From positions 1 through 11,328 of the forward strand of contig CAYXPI010000120.1 in NCBI GenBank assembly GCA_964467005.1: 11,328 nt of DNA, given 5' to 3'. The notes below the pieces were generated by a model. That model saw only the letters and a list, made by a program, of their open reading frames with translations. It searched no databases and was not told the origin of the DNA. The translations under genes were made by a program, and so were the position numbers. The stretch comes from Thermohalobaculum sp964467005. Lineage in GTDB: Bacteria; Pseudomonadota; Alphaproteobacteria; Rhodobacterales; Rhodobacteraceae. Of this stretch, positions 1 to 5,959 are shown one piece after another. Each line of letters starts with the position of its first letter. Positions within the stretch are counted from its first letter, which is position 1.

Positions 1-2
1 AT

Positions 3-180
3 CCGGAGACGGAGGGCGCGCCCGCGCCCGAGGCGCCGCCCGAACTGGCGCCCGAGCCCGCGCCCGAACCGGTGGCGGCTGCGGAGGACGCCGAGGAGGA
101 GGAGGAGGCGGTGCAGGCGGCCCGGCGGACGCCCGAGCCCGCGCCCGAGGCCCCGCCGCCGCCGCCGATCGACCCGGCCG
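3..180 (+). repeat. Low-complexity Pro-Glu/Pro-Ala coding repeat
   Basis: The 18-mer gcccgagcccgcgcccga occurs exactly twice, at 50-67 and 131-148, inside a C/G-rich stretch encoding repeated Ala-Pro-Glu-Pro units. Between them lies a purine run encoding Glu-Asp-Ala-Glu and further Glu residues. Both copies are read in the same frame, so this looks like repeat expansion within the coding sequence of the truncated gene, not an independent element. Such tracts can vary in copy number between strains. Confidence 0.55.
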
Positions 181-599
181 AGCTCCAGCGCCGCTACGCC
201 GCGGCGTTCCAGCGGATCAAGCCGATGCTGAAGGGCATGGCCGAGGAGGAGAACGCGCTGGTCACCGGCGCCCTCAAACGCTACGGCCAGGCGCTCAAAT
301 CCGCCGACCTCCCCGGCGCCAAGGCCCTCGTCGAGGCCTTCGAGGAACGCGCCTACGGCAACGGCGCCCCACTGCGCCGGTTGGCCGCCGCCGCGGAGAC
401 CGCCGCCGCAGAGCCAACGCCGGCCCCACCGGAGGCCAAGGCCGCGGCGCCGGAGGCTCAGCCCGCCCCCGAGGCCCAAGGCACGGGACCGGCGACAGGA
501 GAGGCCGATCCCGCGGTGGCCGAGCGCCGGTCGCGCCGGCTGAACGAGCTCGACGCCCTCGAGCGCGCTCTCGACGATCTTTTGGCCGAGGTGGCCTGA
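3..599 (+). CDS. Pro/Ala/Glu-rich protein of unknown function, 5'-truncated by the window edge
   Basis: The frame is open from the first full codon at position 3 to the TGA at 597-599, so 198 residues of the C-terminus are visible and the true start lies upstream. A GTG at 72 is an internal codon in the same open frame with no convincing ribosome-binding site, so I do not use it as the start. The first ~55 visible residues are low-complexity Pro/Ala/Glu sequence with an acidic run. Next comes a ~75-residue segment predicted to be helical (from about residue 57, beginning IDPAELQRRYAAAFQRIKPM). A second Ala/Pro/Glu linker follows, and the protein ends in a charged amphipathic helix rich in Leu, Glu, Asp and Arg. 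No membrane segment or catalytic motif is visible in this part. The pattern of disordered linkers flanking helices suggests a scaffold or partner-binding protein, but I do not recognise a family and assign no function. Confidence 0.75.
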   Translation, partial: PETEGAPAPEAPPELAPEPAPEPVAAAEDAEEEEEAVQAARRTPEPAPEAPPPPPIDPAELQRRYAAAFQRIKPMLKGMAEEENALVTGALKRYGQALKSADLPGAKALVEAFEERAYGNGAPLRRLAAAAETAAAEPTPAPPEAKAAAPEAQPAPEAQGTGPATGEADPAVAERRSRRLNELDALERALDDLLAEVA

Positions 600-603
600 C
601 CCC

Positions 604-625
604 CGCCCCCGGGTCTCCGGGGGCG
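604..625 (+). terminator. GC-rich hairpin between the P/A/E-rich gene and the BCCT gene
   Basis: Five bases after the stop codon at 597-599, cgcccccgg (604-612) pairs perfectly with ccgggggcg (617-625) around a 4-base loop, giving a 9-bp stem. There is no T-run after it, so classical intrinsic termination is uncertain. It may slow transcription, stabilise the upstream mRNA 3' end, or work with Rho. It separates two genes that are only 60 bp apart on the same strand. Confidence 0.4.
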
Positions 626-659
626 CCCGCGCTGAGACGACCCGGCAGGAGAGACACGG

Positions 660-2171
660 ATGTCGAGCCCCAATCTCCTCCTCCCGGCCTCGCTGGCGGC
701 GATCGGCGCCGTCGGAATCTGTGGTGTGCTCGACCCCGGCGGGCTCGTCGCCCTCGCCTCTTCTGTGGTCGACCAGTATTTCGAGAGCCGGGGCTGGTTC
801 GTCATGCTGGTCGCCACGGGGCTCCTCCTGTTCTGCTTTGGCCTCGCGGCGTCGCCCTATGGCGCGATCCGCCTCGGCGAGGACAGCGACCGGCCGGAGT
901 TCTCCACCCCGGCCTGGATCGCCATGCTCTTCGCGGCGGGGATGGGGGTCGGCCTTCTCTTTTGGGCTGTGGCCGAGCCGCTCACCCATTTCGCCTTCGC
1001 CCGCGGCGCGCTGCCGGACCCCATCGCCGCCCGCGAATCGATGTTGGCGACAAATTTTCACTGGGGCCTTCACGCCTGGGCGATCTACGGGGCCACGGCT
1101 CTTGCCATCGCCTATTTCAGCTTCCGCCGCGGGACGCCGATGCTCGTGAGCGCGCCGGTGCTCTACCTGTTCCCGGGCGAGCGCTGGGCCCGACTGATCG
1201 GAGGGGTGTCGGACTTCATGGCCATCGTCGCCATCGCCATCGGCGTTGCGGGGTCCATGGCCATGGGGGTCTTCCAGGTCGCCGACGGAGTGGATGTGAT
1301 GCTGGGAGGCGAGGCGGCGGCGCCGTGGCTCGTGGCCCTGGTCTTCGCGCTCATGGTCGGCGCGTGTCTGCCGGCGCTTCTCGTCGATCTCGGTCAGGGG
1401 ATGGCGCGGCTCTCGAACCTCGCGATGCTCATCGCGATCGGCCTCGTCGTCTACACCGTGGTGCTGGGTCCAACCCAATACCTCCTCAACTCGGTCGTCG
1501 AGGGGTTCGGCACCTACCTCACCCATGTCGTTCCGCGCGGGTTCCAGACCTTTACCTTCTTCGACGATGCGATGGGCAACTGGTTCAAGTCCTGGACGCT
1601 CACCTACATGGTGTGGTGGATCGCCTGGGGGCCTTTCGTCGGCGTCTTCGTCGCCCGCATCTCCCGGGGGCGCACGATCCGGGAGTTCGTGATCGGCGTG
1701 CTTGTGGCACCCACCCTCTTTTCGGTGGTGTGGTTCGGGGCCTTCGGCGGCATCGGGCTCTACAACGCGCTCCAGGGCAGCGGAGATCTCCTGGCGCTCA
1801 CCTCCACGAACGTGCAGCGGGTGACCTTCGCGCTCCTCGAGCGGCTGCCGCTCACCACGATCACCACCCTCGCGACGATCCTCGCCGCATTTCTCTTCAT
1901 CGTGACGAGCGTGGTCAGCGCGGCCTTCGTCCTCGGCACCTTCTCGACCGGCGGAGATCCGAACCCGGCGCCCAGGATCCGGCTCCTCTGGGGTGGGCTC
2001 CTGGGCGTTCTGGGCGCGGCGATGGTGCTCTCAGGCTCGGTCGACGCGGTGAAGCAGCTCATCGCCATCGGCGCGCTGCCCTTCGTCTTCATCACCGTGC
2101 TGCTCCTCGTGTGCCTCGTGCGCGCGCTCGGCGAGGAGCGGCTGGAGGGGCGGGCCCATGCTGGTCGGTGA
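660..2171 (+). CDS. BCCT-family (betaine/carnitine/choline) transporter
   Basis: A 503-residue inner-membrane secondary transporter, inferred to take up a quaternary-ammonium or related compatible solute. About 12 hydrophobic segments are visible. Family hallmarks include GMGVGLLFWAVAEPLTHF (residues 94-111, the Gly-rich unwound helix plus AEPL motif) and NFHWGLHAWAIYG (132-144). The aromatic signature WWIAWGPFVG (319-328) is followed by ARISRGRTIREF (332-343). Trp319, Trp320 and Trp323 correspond to the aromatic substrate cage of the family. VTS at 415-417 matches the Thr-Ser pair that helps form a sodium site in sodium-coupled members, so Na+ symport is plausible. The C-terminus after the last helix is only about 16 residues, far shorter than the osmosensing tail of BetP. 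The ATG at 660 is preceded by AGGAGA (647-652) with 7-nt spacing. The 3' end overlaps a small membrane-protein gene. The exact substrate cannot be read from the sequence. Confidence 0.93.
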   Translation: MSSPNLLLPASLAAIGAVGICGVLDPGGLVALASSVVDQYFESRGWFVMLVATGLLLFCFGLAASPYGAIRLGEDSDRPEFSTPAWIAMLFAAGMGVGLLFWAVAEPLTHFAFARGALPDPIAARESMLATNFHWGLHAWAIYGATALAIAYFSFRRGTPMLVSAPVLYLFPGERWARLIGGVSDFMAIVAIAIGVAGSMAMGVFQVADGVDVMLGGEAAAPWLVALVFALMVGACLPALLVDLGQGMARLSNLAMLIAIGLVVYTVVLGPTQYLLNSVVEGFGTYLTHVVPRGFQTFTFFDDAMGNWFKSWTLTYMVWWIAWGPFVGVFVARISRGRTIREFVIGVLVAPTLFSVVWFGAFGGIGLYNALQGSGDLLALTSTNVQRVTFALLERLPLTTITTLATILAAFLFIVTSVVSAAFVLGTFSTGGDPNPAPRIRLLWGGLLGVLGAAMVLSGSVDAVKQLIAIGALPFVFITVLLLVCLVRALGEERLEGRAHAGR

Positions 2172-2286
2172 CCTTCTCGACACCGCCCTCAATCTCACCA
2201 CCTTCGCCTTTATCGGCGCGATGGGTTGGCTTCTCGCGCGGCCTCTGCCGCCCAGGCCGCGGCGCTCCGACGAGCCCGAGGACTGA
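2158..2286 (+). CDS. Small single-TM protein translationally coupled to the BCCT transporter
   Basis: A 42-codon ORF begins with the ATG at 2158, overlaps the last 14 nt of the BCCT gene in another frame, and ends at TGA 2284-2286. The ribosome-binding site GGAGGGG (2144-2150) lies 7 nt upstream of the ATG, stronger than the one in front of the BCCT gene. The product has a hydrophobic stretch at about residues 10-27 (LNLTTFAFIGAMGWLLAR), preceded by Asp5 and Asp8. A cytoplasmic-looking tail follows, with Arg/Pro at 28-36 and then acidic residues 38-42. The positive-inside rule places the C-terminus in the cytoplasm. No named family is recognised. Overlap, strong ribosome-binding site and membrane character suggest a small accessory subunit of the transporter, analogous in design to MetS of the MetPS system or KdpF. 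This is inference; the ORF is short enough to be missed by gene callers. Confidence 0.65.
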   Translation: MLVGDLLDTALNLTTFAFIGAMGWLLARPLPPRPRRSDEPED

Positions 2287-2293
2287 GCCCACG

Positions 2294-2311
2294 GGATAGG
2301 TTCCCTTATCC
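2294..2311 (+). terminator. Hairpin after the BCCT/small-ORF pair
   Basis: ggatagg (2294-2300) pairs with cttatcc (2305-2311), seven pairs including one G-T, around the loop TTCC. It starts 8 bases after the stop of the small ORF. Sequence after it (2312-2335) is locally AT-richer but has only a TTT at 2330-2332, so it is a weak candidate terminator. The rest of the 120-bp gap before the oxygenase gene must hold that gene's promoter if it is transcribed separately. I see no convincing -35/-10 pair. Confidence 0.3.
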
Positions 2312-2406
2312 GCAGTTCAGAATTCCCCGTTTGTGGCCGGGCTGGCGACCTCCCACCTCCGCCTCGTCCGCGATCCGTTGGTCCCGGAGCAAACAGGAGA
2401 CCCGAG

Positions 2407-3264
2407 ATGACCCATCACAGCCCCATCGCCCGCGCCGCGGGCGCCGGCCGCGCCGATGTCGTGGCGCCGCTCACCTTCATCACGCCCCAGGCAGAGAAAC
2501 CGGTCTTTCACAGCCAGGCCTTCACGGGCGGCGAGGCGGCCTTCTTCTTCGAGGTCGAGACCCACGCCGTGCCCGTGGCCGATCTTCGGCCGGACGCCGG
2601 TCGCATCACCCTCGATCGGGAGGGCTTCGCCTTCCGGACCGCGCCGACGGCCGTGCAGGATCTCTACGACGACGACACGGTGGAGGGCGCCTACGCCGCC
2701 GAGGTCGAGGCGCTCATCAAGGCCGAGCTCCGCGCGAGCCGGGTGGTGATCTTCGACGCGACCCGCCGCTCTGACGCCGGAGAGGGCGCGGCCAACCGAG
2801 ACGGCAAGCGCGGCCCCGCCTCGCGCATCCATGTCGACTACACCGCGAAGAGCGGGCCCCAGCGCGCCCGCGACGTCCTGGGCTCGGCGGAGGTGGACCG
2901 TCTCCTGGCCTCGGGCGCTCGCATCGTGCAGGTGAACCTCTGGCGGCCGATCCGCGGGCCCGTCCGCCGCTCGCCGCTCGCCCTGGCCGACGCATCCAGC
3001 GTGCGCGCGGAGCATCTCGTGGCCACCGACCAAGTCTTTCCCGGCCGCGTGGGCGAGATCTACCACCTCGCCTACGATCCGGCCCAGCGCTGGCACTACG
3101 CGCCCGAGATGACCCCGGACGAGGTGCTCCTGATCAAGGGCTGGGACAGCCTCGACGACGGCCGCGCGCGCTTCACGCCGCACACCGCCTTCCCGCTGCC
3201 CGACGAGGCCGGCGCCCCGCCGCGTGAGAGCATCGAGATGCGCAGCTTCGCCGTCATCGCCTGA
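2407..3264 (+). CDS. CmcJ/NvfI-family putative Fe(II)/2-oxoglutarate-dependent oxygenase
   Basis: A 285-residue soluble protein without signal peptide, matching the CmcJ/NvfI (AsaB-like, fungal GA4-desaturase-like) group in length and in several blocks. His142-Val-Asp144 in RIHVDYT supplies the HxD part of an iron-binding facial triad, and the conserved FTPHTAF block with His259 likely supplies the distal His. Between them are VNLWRPIRGPVRRSPLALAD (about 178-197), carrying the Trp-Arg-Pro-Ile core typical of the group, the stretch YHLAYDPAQRWHYAPEMTPD (219-238), and LIKGWDS. A Tyr usually follows RW in relatives I remember; here it is His230. Characterised members act on secondary metabolites (cephamycin methoxylation partner, novofumigatonin endoperoxide chemistry), but bacterial housekeeping roles are unknown, and no biosynthetic partners lie in this window. 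The ATG is preceded by AGGAGA (2395-2400) at 6-nt spacing. It converges with the sugar-dehydrogenase gene, 3 nt between stop codons. Confidence 0.82.
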   Translation: MTHHSPIARAAGAGRADVVAPLTFITPQAEKPVFHSQAFTGGEAAFFFEVETHAVPVADLRPDAGRITLDREGFAFRTAPTAVQDLYDDDTVEGAYAAEVEALIKAELRASRVVIFDATRRSDAGEGAANRDGKRGPASRIHVDYTAKSGPQRARDVLGSAEVDRLLASGARIVQVNLWRPIRGPVRRSPLALADASSVRAEHLVATDQVFPGRVGEIYHLAYDPAQRWHYAPEMTPDEVLLIKGWDSLDDGRARFTPHTAFPLPDEAGAPPRESIEMRSFAVIA

Positions 3265-3275
3265 GCCTCAGGCGA
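3257..3275. terminator. Convergent-junction hairpin made of both stop codons
   Basis: tcgcctga (3257-3264) pairs with tcaggcga (3268-3275), an 8-bp perfect stem around loop GCC. The TGA of the rightward oxygenase gene and the TGA of the leftward dehydrogenase gene form the innermost bases of the two arms. The element is symmetric, so it could act on transcripts from both sides. No T-run follows on either strand, so a Rho-independent role is uncertain. Confidence 0.4.
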
Positions 3276-4980
3276 CGAGATCCCATTCCCCCGGCGCAAT
3301 CTCCCGCAGATCCTCAACGACGGGGCTGCGGGAGATGTTCTCCGCACTCGTGGCGAAGGTGAGAAGAAGGGTGTCGCGCCCGAAGCCGAGGGCGAGCACC
3401 CCGGTCCAGAAGCTCTGGCCCTCGGGGTCGCCCGCGCGCTCGAGGACGTTTTGGTAGAGCGTGTCGACATAGGCCGCGTCCGAGAGGGTCTCTGGGTCCC
3501 CGAAGCGCTCGGCAAATTCGGGCGAGGCGAGGAAGGCGGCGGCGAGGTCCCGCTCCTCGAGGCCCTCCTCCCGCCGGTCGATCCAGAAGTTGAGGCCAGG
3601 GAGGTCGATGTGCCCGTTCCGATCGAGCCCCGCCTCGTAGAGGAGTGCGACGGTGCGCGCATCCTCCTCCGAGAGCCCCTCGCCGAGGCCCCGGGGATCG
3701 GCCGTGAGCTGGAAGACGGTGCCCGACTGCTTCGAGAAGGCGAGGACGGCGCCATCCGCGGTGGTGGAAAGGCGGAGGTCCACCCGTCCGGAGGCGCTGC
3801 CGCTCACCTCGGCGAAGCTCGTGGGGTCCCCGTCCTCGGTCACGAGCGCGATGGGGGTGGGCTCCACGAAGTCGTCGGGGCCGATCCGCCCGTCCGCCAG
3901 CGCGGCGTCGATCCCGGCGAGGGGCAGGGCGAAGAGCTCGCCCGTCGGGAAATTGGCGAAGATGTAGGCCCCGTCGAGATCCGGGATCCCAGCCTCACGC
4001 ACGGTGACGCCGCCGGCCACCGCTGCGCTGCCCGTGGTGATCTCCCGATGCGCGTAGCCGGTGATCGGGTATTGAAGGCCGAGCGCCGCGTCGTCGGCGG
4101 GGAGCGGGCCGATTTCGCCGTCCGTGTTGCTGCGGAGGCCCTCCCGGTCGTCCCACCCGTAATTGGCGCCCGAGAGCACGATGTTGATCTCCTCGAAGAA
4201 ATCCTGGCCGATCTCGCCGGTGATGAGGCGGCCCTGGTCGAGGCTCATCTGCTGAGGGTTGCGCAGGCCGAAGGCGTAGATCTCCGGCCGCGCGCCGGGG
4301 GTGCCGACGAAGGGGTTGTCCTCCGGCACCGCATAGGGCGGGCCTCCGAGGGGGTCGATCCGCAGGATCTTGCCGTAGATGAGGCCGAGATCTTCGGCGG
4401 CGTTCAGCGGGTCGTTGGTGCTGCCGCCATCGCCCAAGCTGAGGAGGAGATGGCCGGTCGCGGGCTCGAAGAGGAGCTGGCCGAAATTGTGGTTTCCGAA
4501 GGGTTGGGCGACCCGGAGAACCTCCCGAACCGCGCCGAGATCGGCCATCGGCGCGCTCGGCTCGGCGATCGTGAGTTCGGCCACCACGTCGTGAAACTCC
4601 GCCGAGCGTCCGGGGGCCTCGAAGAGCGGGGCGCCGTCGCGCGGGCTGGCGGGTGCGGCGCTAAAGGCGACGTAAAGCTTGCCGAAGCCCGGCGCCGCTG
4701 GGGTGGCGAACTCCGGGTGGAAGGCGAGGCTCCGGAGACCGGCCTCGGGCCCTGGCTCGACGAAGCCGAGGGCTCCGCGGAGGTCGAGAAGGGGCGCGTC
4801 GCGCACTGCGCCGTCCTCCACCAGCCAGATCACGCCACGGGTGTCGAGGGCGGCCAGCGTGCGCTCGAGCCCCGGGACCGGGACCACCTGCTGGATGCGC
4901 GCCATGGCGCCCGAAGCCGCGGTGGGCGGGAGGGTCACGATCGGCTCGAAGCCGAGGGTGATCGGCGTGTGCTCGTCCAT
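3268..4980 (-). CDS. Glucose/sorbosone dehydrogenase-like (PQQ-type beta-propeller) protein with C-terminal DUF4214
   Basis: 570 residues in two modules. Residues ~25-425 form a GSDH/YliI-like six-bladed propeller, the fold of soluble PQQ-dependent aldose dehydrogenases. Visible blocks are GNHNFGQLLFEP (His164, likely the catalytic-base position), LLLSLGDGG (178-186), YGKILRIDP (202-210), YAFGLRNPQQMSLD (235-248, Arg240), EIGQDFFEEINIV (256-268) and GANYGW (271-276). Residues ~438-550 match DUF4214, with two related helical units each holding a FW pair (NFWID; QSFWTGVL) and the blocks FLASPEFAERFG and LYQNVLERAGDPEGQSFW. No Sec/Tat signal is present at the N-terminus, although PQQ enzymes act outside the cytoplasm. 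DUF4214 proteins are often exported by type I systems, so leaderless secretion is my inference. The ATG follows GAGGAG at 7-nt spacing. It is downstream of, and co-directional with, the SDR gene (65-bp gap). Substrate and actual PQQ use are unproven. Confidence 0.85.
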   Translation of the reverse strand: MDEHTPITLGFEPIVTLPPTAASGAMARIQQVVPVPGLERTLAALDTRGVIWLVEDGAVRDAPLLDLRGALGFVEPGPEAGLRSLAFHPEFATPAAPGFGKLYVAFSAAPASPRDGAPLFEAPGRSAEFHDVVAELTIAEPSAPMADLGAVREVLRVAQPFGNHNFGQLLFEPATGHLLLSLGDGGSTNDPLNAAEDLGLIYGKILRIDPLGGPPYAVPEDNPFVGTPGARPEIYAFGLRNPQQMSLDQGRLITGEIGQDFFEEINIVLSGANYGWDDREGLRSNTDGEIGPLPADDAALGLQYPITGYAHREITTGSAAVAGGVTVREAGIPDLDGAYIFANFPTGELFALPLAGIDAALADGRIGPDDFVEPTPIALVTEDGDPTSFAEVSGSASGRVDLRLSTTADGAVLAFSKQSGTVFQLTADPRGLGEGLSEEDARTVALLYEAGLDRNGHIDLPGLNFWIDRREEGLEERDLAAAFLASPEFAERFGDPETLSDAAYVDTLYQNVLERAGDPEGQSFWTGVLALGFGRDTLLLTFATSAENISRSPVVEDLREIAPGEWDLVA

Positions 4981-5045
4981 GCGCGCGCTCCTCGGCTCTC
5001 CCCGCGGCCTGCATCCTAGCGTTGTGCCGGCGAGAAGGATACGCC

Positions 5046-5813
5046 TCAGCCGCGGCCCACATAGGGCATGGCGCTTGCCATGAGGGTCTGGAAGAGGACC
5101 GTGGCCTCGAGTGGCAGCTCCGCCATCGCGAGGACCGCTCGGCCCACATGCTTGGCGTCGATCACCGGCTCGGTCCGCACCGATCCGTCCGCCTGCGCGA
5201 TGCCGGCTTCCATCGCCGCCGTCATGTCCGAGGCGGCGTTGCCGATATCGATCTGGGAGGCGGCGATGCGGTGGGCCCGCCCGTCGAGCGCGATGGACTT
5301 GGTGAGCCCCGTGATCGCGTGCTTCGACGCAGTGTAGGGGGCCGAACCCGGCCGGGGGACATGCGCCGAGACCGAGCCGTTGTTGATGATCCGACCGCCC
5401 TTCGGGTCCTGTGCCTTCATCATGCGAAAGGCATGGTGCGCCACGAGGAAGGCGCCGTCGAGATTGACCGCCATCACCTGGCGCCAGGTCTCAAAGCTCG
5501 TCTCCCCGGGATCGGCCGAGGCGGAAAAGACGCCGGCGTTGTTGAACACCACGTCGAGCCGGCCATGGGTGGACGCGATCCCGGCGAAGAGGGCGGCCAC
5601 CGCCTCGGGATCCGACACATCGCAGGGCACCGCCTGCGCCCCCATCGCCTCCGCCGCGGCAGCCAGGCGCTCAGGGTCGCGCCCCGCGATCACCACCCGG
5701 TGCCCGGCCCCGGCCAGCGCCTCGGCCACCGCCCGCCCCACGCCCCGCCCGCCGCCTGTGACCAGCGCGACCAGCGCAGCGGCCCCGCCCGCGCTCAACG
5801 CCGCCTCGCCCAT
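5046..5813 (-). CDS. SDR-family NAD(P)-dependent oxidoreductase
   Basis: A 255-residue cytoplasmic classical short-chain dehydrogenase. The Rossmann cofactor motif TGGGRGVG is at 19-26, with GRD at 44-46 where NADP(H)/NAD(H) choice is set. CDVSD is at 64-68, NNAG at 91-94 and the active-site Asn is in VNLDG (117). The catalytic set is Ser147, Tyr160 and Lys164 in a YTASK motif, with the usual 13-residue Ser-Tyr spacing. After the tetrad, the common PG motif is replaced by IDIGNAASDM. Substrate is not predictable. I start at the ATG at 5813 because it gives normal family length, but its ribosome-binding site is poor. A strong one (5840-5845) instead serves an out-of-frame ATG at 5833, described separately. 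A TTG at 5798 is another possible start. The open frame upstream to 5927 looks non-coding. The gene is divergent from the ABC gene (146-bp gap) and probably co-transcribed with the sugar-dehydrogenase gene. Confidence 0.9.
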   Translation of the reverse strand: MGEAALSAGGAAALVALVTGGGRGVGRAVAEALAGAGHRVVIAGRDPERLAAAAEAMGAQAVPCDVSDPEAVAALFAGIASTHGRLDVVFNNAGVFSASADPGETSFETWRQVMAVNLDGAFLVAHHAFRMMKAQDPKGGRIINNGSVSAHVPRPGSAPYTASKHAITGLTKSIALDGRAHRIAASQIDIGNAASDMTAAMEAGIAQADGSVRTEPVIDAKHVGRAVLAMAELPLEATVLFQTLMASAMPYVGRG

Positions 5814-5833
5814 CTGCCGCCGAGAGGTGTCAT
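5795..5833 (-). CDS. Possible 12-codon leader ORF overlapping the SDR start
   Basis: On the minus strand AAGGAG (5845-5840) stands 6 nt before the ATG at 5833, the best ribosome-binding site in this intergenic region. The frame reads only MTPLGGRWARRR and stops at TGA 5797-5795. That stop overlaps a TTG codon in the SDR frame (TTGA), so ribosomes could re-initiate there, or at the SDR ATG at 5813 inside the leader. Arg-rich, no known function. The alternative is that a single-base error or frameshift has separated the true SDR start from its ribosome-binding site. Confidence 0.3.
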   Translation of the reverse strand: MTPLGGRWARRR

Positions 5834-5959
5834 GGCCGTCTCCTTCGCCTATATCCCGGTGTTCGCGCCACCCTATCCAAGCCCGCCGCCGATGCCACCT
5901 CGCGCATCCGGGTACCGGCTCCGACATTGCCCGCCACCGCCACGACCCCGAGGTGCCCC
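5814..5959. promoter_or_regulatory. Divergent intergenic region (SDR leftward, ABC protein rightward)
   Basis: These 146 bp separate two divergent genes and so should contain the promoters for both, plus the leader ORF and its ribosome-binding site at 5840-5845. Slightly AT-richer patches occur at 5849-5854 and 5870-5880. I could not find a well-spaced -35/-10 pair on either strand, nor an obvious operator palindrome, so only the regulatory role of the interval as a whole is supported. Confidence 0.4.

Noticed and set aside
2312..2394. Sigma-54 or BetI-type operator ahead of the oxygenase gene
   Set aside because: TGGC-containing stretches occur, but without the required GC element spacing or a convincing palindrome; similarity is at chance level for this base composition.
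3451..5019. Plus-strand open frame (522 codons) opposite the sugar-dehydrogenase gene
   Set aside because: Composition of an antisense shadow (Glu/Gly/Arg/Val-rich, no hydrophobic core pattern), no ribosome-binding site, no family resemblance. The opposite strand carries clear GSDH and DUF4214 motifs.
5814..5927. N-terminal extension of the SDR to the upstream start at 5927 (38 extra residues)
   Set aside because: The added residues are Arg/Trp/His-rich and unlike any SDR N-terminus. There is no supporting ribosome-binding site, and normal SDR length is reached from 5813.
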